Shown here piece by piece: positions 54,638-64,000 of a DNA stretch of 64,000 nt (its first letter is position 1; the number at the start of each line of letters is the position of its first letter). This stretch comes from Xiphophorus maculatus. Taxonomy: Eukaryota; Chordata; Actinopteri; Cyprinodontiformes; Poeciliidae. The stretch spans positions 17,708,373 to 17,772,372 of the forward strand of contig NC_036443.1 in the NCBI RefSeq assembly GCF_002775205.1. Reading direction: 5' to 3'. Below the pieces are notes generated by a model that saw only the letters and a list, made by a program, of their open reading frames with translations, did no database searches and was not told the DNA's origin. Made by a program: the position numbers and the translations under genes.

Positions 54638-57600
54638 GTAAGAGCTTTGGTATAATTTATAAGAACTTAAATTTCCTGGTTTGATTCCTCCCAACACTGA
54701 TCATAAGTGTAATATGAGACAGTACTGCTTGAGAGTGAGTATTTTAAGCAATTACAAGTAGAAAACTGCTAAGTCATTAGCAAAGTTTAATGGTAATTTT
54801 ATTTTTCCCAATGGGAAATTATTTTGCAGCATGTCCATATATCAAGCAAAACATAGATTACACATAAATAGGAAAAGAAAACAGCCCATATTGGTTTGCA
54901 GATATAGGCATGCAGATCCTCACTTTTTCTACATTAAATTAAAACTATGTTCTGTGCTCATCCAGGTTGGACATGTTCAACATGTGTCTGTAGTACCAGA
55001 CAGAACACACGAGATGAAAACACTCAGTCTGAAACCTTTGCTGTTTGGTAAGTAAATTGTAACACTTGAATGAAACCTGCTATCTGTGAAAAACTCAGTT
55101 GCATTTTGGTTGCTATTTAATCAAAAAGAGTGGTTCACATTCTTTGATTTGAAAACATGAACTGTCCTGCAGCCATTTGAGGCGTCTGCAACGTTAGCAA
55201 GCTATGCCTGATACAGCCACTTTGACAGAACGCCTAGAAACACTATCAGAGAGGGTAACTTGAGTGTACATGGCAGCTATGAAACACACTGCAAAATGCT
55301 TTTCAAAGAAGAATGGATTTTTCCCCAAATAACAATAAAATAGAACAGAAAATAATTAAATGTGCCACTTTTGTAGATCCCTAAACAGGTTTTTAAGAAA
55401 AGTTGTTCTATCTTTCATTCTCAGAAGGCAGTGAACATCCAGATTATAATAGACATGACAGCTGTTAGGCTCAGAAAAAAAATAATGTGGAAGTTACATT
55501 TCAGATGTAACTGCATTTCCCCATAAGTAAAACTGACGTTTTTAGAAATATGGTTTATTTTGTAAAAATTATTAAACAAAATTAAAGTGACAGAAATGAT
55601 GCTGCAATATTTATTTAACAAAATTTATTCAAAAAACACGGGATGCATTTTTTCACAATTCAACAACAACCTTCAGAAATATATACATATATATAAAGAA
55701 TGAAACAGATAGATTTTTTGCTTCACCATTATTAATTAGAAAATACAATAAGCATATTTGGGTAGAAATAAAACTCAATAAGGAAATTAATTAGAAATAT
55801 ATAAGCCATCAACATCAAGTTAAAGTTTAGAAACACCGTATTTACATTTTATTTCCTATCATCTTCCCATCATCATTTATGACCAGCTTTCATGGTGACA
55901 GTTTCTCAATCCTGAATGTGCTGTAACTATCATTTTCAGTCCTAAACTGCTTTGAATTCCTTTTAAAAAGTCAAACAAATAATTAAAGCTGTAGCTTTAT
56001 GGCAAGCTTCTAAACTCTATCCACCCCGGGTGGTTGATCTCACACTCAGAATGTTCTAAGATTCTGCAAGATGTTAGTTCCTGCACCTGTGACTTTTCCA
56101 CTTGCGCACAGCTGCAGTGAGGCTTCTGTCTTGTCTTTGCCAAGCATAAGCCTTATTGACCACCAGGCGTTCCCCCTGGACTGTCCCAGTTACTAGGAAG
56201 GTGCCGCCTCGTGGATGCTGTCGGGTCATGTTCCGAACACATGTGGCATCTCTCTCTAGCCATAGTTCAATGCGTGAGCGAATCTGTCCACCTAGTAGAG
56301 ACCCGCGCTTTAAGACATCCAGCTTAGCAGCCAATGAGAACTGAGATAGACTTACTGGACTATACCTAAGCCTCGTCAGACGCAGCTTCACAACTGGGAG
56401 GATAATAGATAAACAGAAATGCAATATTGACTTTTGTTTTCAATAAAAGAAGCAGAGTGTTTTTGTTACAGGAGACATGTCGGTACTCACCAAAATCATT
56501 CCTACAGAAGGTCTCCAGTGTCTCTTTTGGGGAGGAGGCCTCCTCCAGCTCACAGTCCCGACAGCTTGCCTGAGGCACTGAAACCGTTAAACCACCAATT
56601 GAATAATTGGTTTAATGAACTCGACTCAATCACACGTGTGCGGTTGCTCACTTTCGCGCGCCCCAGTGTAAGCAGTTGTGTTGGTGATGGAGGAGATGCA
56701 CACGAGGTGGTCTGCAGGATACTGGTCACATCGCAGGATTTCAGGCCAGGGGTAGCCATAGCAACTCATGATTGGGGCACAACTGTCCCGCACAGATTCA
56801 CACAAACTTCTGCAGGGGGAGATAAACCTGTCAAAGATGGCATGGAGAGGGAAATGGACAGCAGAGATTAGAAGAAAGATTTTAAATACCTAGTAGATTT
56901 AGGAATACACACCACCCAGCTAAAATATGCTAATAATAAAAAGGAGACAGTTGTCCTGTGATTAACTAAAGTTTCTGTGTGAAACCATAGCATTTTTTTT
57001 CTGAGATTAGCACTAATTAGCATCATTTCTAAATGGTGTTATCTATTGATGACCCTGTCGGTTTTGGTTGAAAAAAGTGTTCTTTCTCGATCTTTCTTTT
57101 CCCTCTTGAAACTCTTATTCTAAGGTGCAATTTGCTGCAGTGCTAATGGCTCTAAGAAATGACAAAAAAAGAACGCCACAGTCTTTTGAGTCAGTTTTTT
57201 TTTTTTTGACACATTCTATTCTACTTTGTGGAAACAAAACATACCTGTCTAGGCAGATCGGAGAAAAAAGAGAGCAGAGGAAAATGCGAGCGTCTGGATG
57301 GCACTCTCTGGCCAACAGTGGCAACCAGCTGGCGCTCTGCTGGACAGCCTCAGCTGGGGAATCATGGCCTAGGAGGTTAGGGATCCGCATGGTGTCATAG
57401 CCAATGTTGTGGCACAAGGCCATGCTGGAAGGGATTGGCACACATCGAGAAGAGAAGCGGGGATCCCACAGTTTACCATCGCTTATTAAGTGTGTGGATC
57501 TGAAGTTAGACGGAGCACCAGGCTCTCCCCACGCTTCTCCGTCCTCTGCTGCAGCTGCAATTCCTTGCTTTGAAGAAGGAAAATCTCCAAATACATCTTC

Positions 57601-60600
57601 TTTCCTGCTGTCCACACTTGTCAGGTCTCTGCCCTGGTCCTTAAGCACAGATTGAAGCACGTCTTCTGTCCTGATATGTCCGTCCAGCTGTGCTTGACCT
57701 CTGCGTAGACTCACCAGTTTGCTGGACTCAGCAAGTATGAGGAGAAGGAGCAAAGAAGCTAACTGGGAGAACATTGTTGTCAGAAAGTTATAACGGGGGG
57801 GGGGGGAAATCAAGAAGTGACGATGATCTCTTGGTTAAAGTGGAGGAGATGTTGTCAGAATGGATGTATTTATAGTGGGTGGTGAACAGATTTGCATAGA
57901 AACAGAAAAGGGGAGGTGTAGAGTGCTGTAGGAGGTAGGGACCGGGTGCCAGGAGAGAAGTGCATTAATTTATTGAGTAAATTTAATATTGTTTGTCAGA
58001 TTTTAGATTTTGTAAGGGGATGTTTTTATAAACAACTTTTAAATTGACATTTTTCTTCTTCTTCTTCTTCTTCTTCTTCTTCTTCTTCTTCTTCTTCTTC
58101 TTCTTCTTCTTCTTTACACTTTAAATCGAGGACCACATTTAGTCCTTGGTAGAGAATTTCCTTTACTCTTTCTGGAGGCTGCTAGCATTGACTCAGGACT
58201 GCAGAGAAGATTTCTAATCTCAATAATTGTATGTAACTCTGTACACTGAATGATTAAAATGCTGGTAATATTGGAAACAATGATTTCCTCAGAGCCTGAG
58301 GTAATTATTGACCAAGTTAACAACAACTGAACTCTGTATGGGCAGCTCTACATGTGTGAGCATGTGCAGAGGATATAAACAAAATGTCCCACTGCGTCGC
58401 CATGGCCTGATTCCTGCTCTGACAAGCAGGTCACTTCCTTTCCGGGGGAGAAAGACAGACAGCCATGGGGGGGAGAAGAGGAAGTCTCGGTCCCTCTTCA
58501 TTCATATCAGTTGTCCAGATTAATGAGGCTTGACTGGACAATGGGAATTAACCAAGGGTACAGTATAAAAGACATGGTTGCCAAACAAGGCTTCTACTGT
58601 ACAAGCAACCAACCTGCCGGAAGCTCTTTATCCAAAGGGGTCTCGACATAGAGACACAGATGGGTTGCAGGAGAGAAAAGGCAAATGATTAAACAGTGCA
58701 TCATAATAACTACATGCATTTAGTAATATGCATGTTTAAGATTCGACTGCCAATCAATCTGGAGAAGATTTTGGAAATTGGAACAGATGAAAAAACTGAC
58801 TTGGCCTTTATTTTGCTTTCATTCAATACAATGAGGTAGTTTTAGGTTGTGTGAAATGAGAACAAGGTTAGCAGATTTAAATTGTGTTCCTGCATTATGG
58901 TAATTGATTTTAGCATTTTCTAATTCCTTAACGCCGGTGCTTCCTTTCTCTATGTTGCCACTCATTAAAGCTGCCTGAGGGACAGGCTATACCACAAGAG
59001 ACTCAATGTAGACAGACTGAGGGGAATAACCTTCACTCGTTAGATGCACAGTTCATTTACTCATTATGCCTTATAGGAGGACCTTCATGTAAATATTCTG
59101 ATATTTACTGTACCTTCCTACCTTTTTTTTTTTTTTTTTTTTTTTTTTACAGTAAGTGCCAAAATAAAACTTATTTAGAGATATAAATATATGGCATAAA
59201 CTACTTTAGTCAGATCAGACTAGAAATAAGAAAAACACACCCTGAGGCGATTGTAGCAAAAGGTGATCCGGTAAATGCAAATGAGCGGCACACTTTTCAG
59301 CGTTTAAGTTGCGAAGAAGTTTGAAACCGTATGTTTTCCCTTCCATCTGCACTGATTTATGTTGGTCTTTGACATCGAATTTGTGGTATCTGTGTGTTGC
59401 CTGATAACATTTATTGATGTGTTTTCATGTTTTTCTGCAGAGATCCCTGGTTTCCTATCCGAGGAGGAGTGCCGTGTGGTGATACAGCTGGCCCAGCTCA
59501 AAGGTCTGATGGACAGCCAGGCAGCAACACCTAGCCAAGATCAAACAGAGTTAAACCAGCCGCTGCTTTCTCTAAGCACAGAAGAGGTCTTCCATCTGTT
59601 GGACCTGAACCAAGACGGGTTTCTTCAGAAGCAAGAGGTATCCTCAGGATAACAGCACACCCACATTCAGATGCAGGAGGAATATACATTTCTAAAATGG
59701 AAATTATGAATTGTTAAGTTATGGTTTGCCTTTTTTTGTGAAACGACAAAAGATTTTGTTTCCCTTCTAGATTGTGAGTCATTCTCGTTCTCGAGATGGG
59801 ACGTGGTTAAGCCCTGATAACTTACGGCAAATACTGACTGGCCTGGAAGCCTCTCCAACAGGTTAGTCCTTCTGTAACTCATATGCATATTTCTAAGTGC
59901 TCTGGGTAATAGTACAGAAAACGCTGGATTGCTATGCAAAATAGGAAGGTCTGGAATTTGATAGAGGTATTTTTCATGTCTGAATAATTATGAGAAAAGA
60001 AAATAAGTGCTAATAAGTGAACATTTATTTCCAGATTTTCTTGTCTTTCAACTCATCCACTCTCTTACAGAGTGTGTTTTTTGTTTCTATTTCAAAACCT
60101 GACCTTATTTCTTTTTGTTTGGGATTTAAAAAAATATTGAGAACTCTGGATATTTTACTCTGAAAAATATGCAGGTTTGTTGTAAAAATATGTAGAAACC
60201 TTCAAAACTTAAAAATGTGGATTCATTTTTAGAACTTCAGTTGGCTTTTCTCTAGGATCTTTGGATACATTTTCAGAATTCTTGAAATGTATCTGTGTGT
60301 TTGTGTGTGTGTGTGTGTGGTCCCTGCTGTTGAAGAAGAGACTGTAAATAGCTGACTTGTGGCTGCGGTTGCGTGCGAGTGTTTGTTAAGGCAGGAAGAG
60401 GGGTGACACCGTTTTGACCCAATACCATTGTGCCAGGCGTCCTCCACATCCGGAAGGGCCTCGTCCTATCTCATTAAAACCCGATTGTCTGCCAGGCCTT
60501 TCACTTAATTTTCCCCCGGATACCCTGTATTCCCCAACTCCCTTGTCCTCTAGTCACCTCTGCTATGGCACCCCAGAGCTATTGTTGCGACTGGGACACG

Positions 60601-62150
60601 GGTCTCCCAGGGGAACTCAGGACAATTTTAGCTGGAAGAATCAGCACATGGCTGAACAAAGAAGAAATGACTAAAATCCAGGAGCCAGAAAGGTTTTTCA
60701 CTAAACAGGAATTCAGGAATTCATTCCACTGAACTGGAATCACAACCCTGCATACTGGAAGACTTGTTTAATGAGATCTCCATTTTGCTATGTGCCTTGC
60801 AGGAATACTGACACTCGGAGAGTTTCGGCGTGTTTATGATGTGTCCCAGCGTCCACGGCAACAGCGAAGCGGGAGCCTGCATAGTCACTTTAAGCAGAGA
60901 AACAGACATACATGGCTCTTTCAGGGGCTTGGATCTCACCGCGTTCTGCAAACCCTCAGGAAAAGGTCCCTATCCATACACACTTCCCCCATTTTGTTTC
61001 ACACATACAGCTTGTATTAAAATGGAGCACTTTTCTTTTGTTTCCTCCTGTCTCCTGCTCAGAGTAATCGCTCTGACTCGTCTGCCCTCTGCACTTCTGG
61101 AACTAAGTGAGCCACTGCAGGTCTCCCGCTACGAGCACGGAGACTTCACCAACGCTCACTATGATAGCAGCTCGTCTCAGTCAGAGACCACCTGTGCACA
61201 CACACGGCTGGCAGGAAACACGTCTGCTCTCACAGAGGTCTCCTGCAGGTGTGCAGCTGCTCACATCTCAGATCTGGAGTCCAGAAATGCAGGATGCATT
61301 ATATAGATTTGCTCTTTGACTTTCAAAATTTTGCTATTAATAATCAAATGTAATAAAAACTGAGCCACTAAGGAATCAGTACTCCTTTTATTCTGTTTTA
61401 TTTGTTTGCTTGTTTTTCTTCAGGTATTTGACAGTGTTATTTTACCTCAGCTCTGTTGAGAAAGGTGGTGAAAGTACCTTTCCTGTAGCTGACAATCGTA
61501 CTTACGATGAGAAGGTGAATTTGGATTTGTGTACATCCGTTTGTATGAAGCATTTTTATGGAATGCAGCCAAGCGTAGACACCTCATGTTTATTGATTAT
61601 GTGTATTTTAGGCTCTGGTCCAGGATGGAGTTGATTTGACAGACACTCAACAGGCGTGTGGCAAAGGGAACCTGAGACTGACCCCAACTGCTGGAACAGC
61701 TCTCCTCTGGTATAATCATCTCTCTGATGGCAGAGGTAAAATAACAAACAACCTTTTGTTATATACATAATCTTAACAGTGTGTCCATTAACCCATGTTG
61801 CTCATATTTAGACCTGAATCAAATAGATCCAAATATGAGCATCTTTTTTAATTTCTAGTATCTATGTTGGTGTTAATATAAACCAAAAAGTTTGAGTAAA
61901 CCATCTTTGCTGTTGTTTCCTCCGTGTTTCTCCAGGTTGGATGGGCGAGTTAGACGAGTACTCCCTGCATGGTGATTGTCCAGTCAAGCGAGGAGTAAAG
62001 TGGGTGGCCAACAGCTGGGTGAATGTGGACCCCTATCACCAGCAGCAGGCTCGCTACCAGAGACTAGTTGCTCAAAGGCATCAAGCCAAGTCTGGTACGG
62101 ATGAGCACTATCAGTCTCTGTCACACAGCGACCTCCACCTGGATCTATAG
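54269..62150 (+). CDS. p4htm: Transmembrane prolyl 4-hydroxylase (P4H-TM)
   Basis: Nine in-phase exons (54269-54637, 54966-55047, 59441-59637, 59771-59861, 60803-60965, 61063-61248, 61424-61514, 61612-61735, 61936-62150) encode 505 residues, close to human (about 502). P4H-TM is an ER-membrane, Fe(II)/2-oxoglutarate dioxygenase that can hydroxylate HIF-alpha prolines and affects calcium handling. One N-terminal membrane segment spans residues 45-69 ([20 protein letters not shown]). EF-hand loop [12 protein letters not shown] (205-216) is intact. The second EF-hand position reads TGILTLGEF and lacks the Asp ligands. The catalytic domain has the iron ligands His333 and Asp335 (AHYDS), His446 (SLHGDC) and the 2-oxoglutarate Lys456 (RGVKW), spaced as in human. 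[11 protein letters not shown] is family-conserved. Intron 2 (4.4 kb) hosts an antisense sFRP gene. Confidence 0.95.
54966..55047 (+). CDS. p4htm: p4htm exon 2
   Basis: Reads [20 protein letters not shown], then SLKPLLF, matching the [10 protein letters not shown] block before the EF-hand region. Ends G|gtaagt, phase 1. Confidence 0.94.
56074..56393 (-). CDS. sFRP exon 4: netrin-like domain and stop
   Basis: Reads [20 protein letters not shown] through [20 protein letters not shown] to KWKSHRCRN and a TAA. The Cys pair of the netrin domain is present. Confidence 0.92.
56074..57774 (-). CDS. Secreted frizzled-related protein (sizzled/tlc/crescent-like), nested
   Basis: Four in-phase exons (57245-57774, 56652-56827, 56491-56577, 56074-56393) encode 370 residues. 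A signal peptide ([18 protein letters not shown]) comes first. Then about 90 residues with no recognised domain. The frizzled cysteine-rich domain runs from Cys111 to about 220: [53 protein letters not shown] netrin-like domain follows from about 240 (SCRDCEL, CRNDF, to KWKSHRC). sFRPs bind Wnts, or in sizzled's case inhibit tolloid proteases and protect Chordin. The CRD is sFRP1/5-like, while the end [12 protein letters not shown] resembles sizzled, so I give no symbol. The unusual feature is the long spacer before the CRD; typical sFRPs are about 300 residues. The gene lies wholly inside p4htm intron 2 on the other strand. Confidence 0.92.
56491..56577 (-). CDS. sFRP exon 3: start of netrin domain
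   Basis: Reads [20 protein letters not shown], then LETFCRNDF, with donor gtgagt. Short exon linking CRD and netrin-like domain, as in other sFRPs. Confidence 0.9.
56652..56827 (-). CDS. sFRP exon 2: end of CRD
   Basis: Reads [20 protein letters not shown], then [20 protein letters not shown], and ends in phase 1 at CGAAA|gtgagc. Classic sFRP CRD C-terminal half. Confidence 0.93.
57245..57774 (-). CDS. sFRP exon 1: signal peptide, spacer, most of CRD
   Basis: 176 codons plus two bases, ending PICLDAG|gtatgttt. The ATG at 57774 is the only one in frame that opens with a signal peptide. Confidence 0.92.
57795..57806. repeat. Poly-G tract in the sFRP 5' UTR
   Basis: A run of about 12 G between TATA box and start codon. 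Confidence 0.9.
57865..57874 (-). promoter_or_regulatory. TATA box of the nested sFRP gene
   Basis: The minus strand reads CTATAAATAC about 90 bases upstream of the ATG at 57774, a normal TATA distance for a short 5' UTR. This supports independent transcription from within p4htm. Confidence 0.65.
58052..58114. repeat. (CTT)n microsatellite, about 20 units
   Basis: Pure homopurine-homopyrimidine mirror repeat 180-240 bases upstream of the sFRP TATA box. Confidence 0.97.
59123..59148. repeat. Poly-T tract
   Basis: A run of about 26 T in p4htm intron 2. Confidence 0.95.
59441..59637 (+). CDS. p4htm: p4htm exon 3: EF-hand 1
   Basis: Reads [20 protein letters not shown] to [17 protein letters not shown]; canonical EF-hand loop with Asp, Asn, Asp, Gly and terminal Glu. 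Confidence 0.95.
59771..59861 (+). CDS. p4htm: p4htm exon 4
   Basis: Reads [20 protein letters not shown], then [10 protein letters not shown]. This is the helix between the EF-hand positions; the acidic DPDGDG-type loop expected at its end is missing. Confidence 0.9.
60294..60319. repeat. (GT)n microsatellite
   Basis: About 12 GT units with one interruption in p4htm intron 4. Confidence 0.93.
60803..60965 (+). CDS. p4htm: p4htm exon 5
   Basis: Reads [20 protein letters not shown] and later [20 protein letters not shown], matching the HTWLYQGEGAH block of the family. Confidence 0.9.
61063..61248 (+). CDS. p4htm: p4htm exon 6: iron-binding HxD
   Basis: Reads [40 protein letters not shown] and [10 protein letters not shown]. 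Contains His333 and Asp335. Confidence 0.95.
61424..61514 (+). CDS. p4htm: p4htm exon 7
   Basis: Reads [20 protein letters not shown], then [10 protein letters not shown]. Strongly conserved core of the double-stranded beta-helix. Confidence 0.96.
61612..61735 (+). CDS. p4htm: p4htm exon 8
   Basis: Reads [20 protein letters not shown], then [20 protein letters not shown] and R. Matches GNLRVKPQQGTAVFWYNY in human. Confidence 0.95.
61936..62150 (+). CDS. p4htm: p4htm exon 9: distal His and C-terminus
   Basis: Reads [32 protein letters not shown] and onward to a TAG at 62148-62150. Carries the third iron ligand His446 and the cosubstrate Lys456. Confidence 0.95.
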
Positions 62151-64000
62151 CCAGACTGTGAAACAACATGACATCAAAACATTGCTTTGGAAATGGAGTC
62201 ATTCCGTCTAGTGAGGTCTGACTGACATTTACACATCAGATGATGAGGAGGACTTTGCAAAAGTCAGGAGCAGCCCGCATTATTTTTATAGATGTTGCTA
62301 TAAAGGACCCAGACTTTCTGGTCATTTTAAAATTACAGCATTTTTACACTAAAAAGTCAGTCCCAAAGAGCTGAAAACTTACATAACACTAAGATCAGCT
62401 GATATATAATGTATCTGTGTTCCAGTTTTATGCCTTTGCTCAATTTGTTTCTATTTCCTAAAGCTGTGATCAGCAGACGCTAATCATTTGCTTTAAGTTA
62501 TATCATAATCCTCATTTCTTCATAACTTGGCCAGTTTCTTCTAAATGCCACAACTTCTTAAGTGAGGTTATGCAATAATTTAGCCAAGATCAGTTTTTGT
62601 TAGATTTTTTTTTACCTTTAACAGCAAAAGACAGTTTATTATTGATTCTCAGTCAAATTGTTTGTGTAGGCACAGCACTAGATTTAGATGCCTTTATTTG
62701 TTCTTTAATGATTCCTAGGTTAATGTTGTATGGATTACCGAGCTCAAAAGACATTCCTTTGACACATTTTAGGTACAAGAATTGAACAGAAATATATTTA
62801 AATTAGTTATTGTTAAAGAGTTGTGAAAATCTCAAGACTACATCAGTTTCATACAAGCAGGTCGGGCCTTTAAGTGCAAAATTTAAGCGATAAAGGGAGG
62901 CTCTAGACTTTTGCATTGTTCTTAGTCAATATGATAATTGCACATAATAGCATCACATATCTCTTTTTATAAAATATCATGATTTTAATACTGATGGGGC
63001 CAATTCCCTAGAACTGAATTCATAAGAGACATTATCCAGAAATTTAAGAGTGTAAATGTTTCTAACCTTAACCGCACCTTAAAAATATATAACTGATAAA
63101 GAGCGATAGCTATTTCTAAACAAAATGAGGAGAGATGCAAAAACGTGCAGTCAAATGTAAGAGATAAGCTAGCTAGTGTGCATTTTGTTTTGGTTTGTGA
63201 GGCTTTTGCCCCTGCTTCAGGTTATTCTTATTTATTTTCTTATTTATTGCTTTGAAATTGAAGCCTTTTGTTAGAAGTTACCACAATGCTCATCTGTGAA
63301 TGTGTTTCCTGAGGGAAACTGTTTCTCAGATCTTTTCTTTTAGCTCTGTACTTCATATCTATGTCCAGAGACAATGATCTGTTATCATGAAGTGTTATTT
63401 AATAGGACTTTGTTGTCATCCTGTGAAAAACCAGGAGTCAGGATTTAAATGGACTGGACAGAATAATACACAGACAGTCGTTCAGGTAAAAGACAAATGT
63501 AGGTCTTTGATATGTTTTGCTGAGTGTTTTTTCCACACAAAAATATATTTATTGTCTCAGACTATTTATTTATTTATTTATTACCACAAATTGGTAATTT
63601 TATTTAAAGACCTGGGTATTTATAAATGGTTGACATTGCACCCAATCTGTAAGTGTGTACATTGTACTTGTATGTGTTGAAATGTTTACTGTATAAAGCT
63701 ATGTTTTATTAACGGTGTTTGAGCGTTTTTTTTGTGATGACGTTGGCCCACATTTTGGCCACTAGATGTCGTCCAACATCAAGTATGTCCCTCAAATCTG
63801 AAGCATGAAACAAAACTAATTTAGACAAAGATTAAAACCACAATTAATACAATTAAAATCACTTTTTTAATGTCACAAGATACATTGGCTTACACAACTC
63901 TGTTATTCAGATATATTTGCAGAAGACCTTTCCTACAATATAACTCAAAAGTTATGTTTCAATCTCATGAGATGGAACAGTTAATTCTTAAAATTGTTAA
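62151..64000 (+). other. p4htm: p4htm 3' UTR and downstream sequence
   Basis: AT-rich with no further exon recognised. The 3' UTR should begin here. I see no clean AATAAA soon after the stop; ATAAAG near 63695 and ATTAAA near 63832 are possible variant signals. Confidence 0.5.

Larger units (their letters stand above)
55048..59440 (+). other. p4htm: p4htm intron 2 (host of the sFRP gene)
   Basis: Besides the nested gene it has AT-rich sequence at 55.1-56.0 kb, the (CTT)n tract, and a poly-T run at 59123-59148. The rest (58.1-59.1 kb) holds nothing I recognise; sFRP regulatory sequence is likely there. Confidence 0.7.

Noticed and set aside
57775..57813. Extending the sFRP start upstream of 57774
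   Set aside because: The upstream in-frame codon is TTG, not ATG, and would place residues before the signal peptide; ATG at 57774 is the natural start.

Overview
This is a stretch of vertebrate nuclear DNA, almost certainly from a teleost fish. Genes are split into short exons with GT-AG introns. The proteins are vertebrate (Gemin3/DDX20, a parapinopsin-type opsin, a PCTAIRE kinase, a secreted frizzled-related protein, transmembrane prolyl 4-hydroxylase). The AT-rich introns carry many decayed Tc1/mariner, hAT-like and LINE pieces of kinds common in teleosts. I cannot name the species.

Layout, left to right. (1) 616-1170, minus: first two coding exons of ddx20; the gene runs off the left edge. 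(2) 2751-3659, plus: four exon remnants of a parapinopsin-like non-visual opsin. The first coding exon is not visible and two reading-frame breaks interrupt the rest, so I call it a pseudogene. (3) about 4.5-52 kb, minus: one large PCTAIRE cyclin-dependent kinase gene (CDK16/17/18 family). Its kinase exons lie at 10.2-22.9 kb, a start exon at 41.7 kb, and a CpG-rich presumed promoter with a possible 5' non-coding exon at 51.2-52.4 kb. Two further possible start exons, at 26.8-27.0 kb and 28.1 kb, end in the same splice phase, so the gene may make several N-termini. Its last coding exon is unresolved. (4) 54269-62150, plus: p4htm, complete in nine exons, 505 codons. (5) 56074-57774, minus: a complete four-exon secreted frizzled-related gene (370 codons) nested antisense inside p4htm intron 2, with its own TATA box.

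The genes do not form a pathway or operon. ddx20 acts in snRNP assembly, the opsin would be a photoreceptor, the kinase is cytoplasmic and neuronal in mammals, the sFRP is an extracellular Wnt/BMP modulator, and P4HTM is an ER-membrane oxygenase. The one physical arrangement with possible regulatory meaning is the antisense nesting of the sFRP gene in p4htm.

Most of the rest is intron. It holds one nearly full-length Tc1-like transposon with terminal inverted repeats and flanking TA (37088-38614), several decayed relatives, a LINE reverse-transcriptase scrap, microsatellites and some striking perfect hairpins. I saw no tRNA, rRNA, CRISPR array or prokaryote-type system. Exon boundaries were placed by hand from splice consensus, phase and family recall. 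No database search was run.
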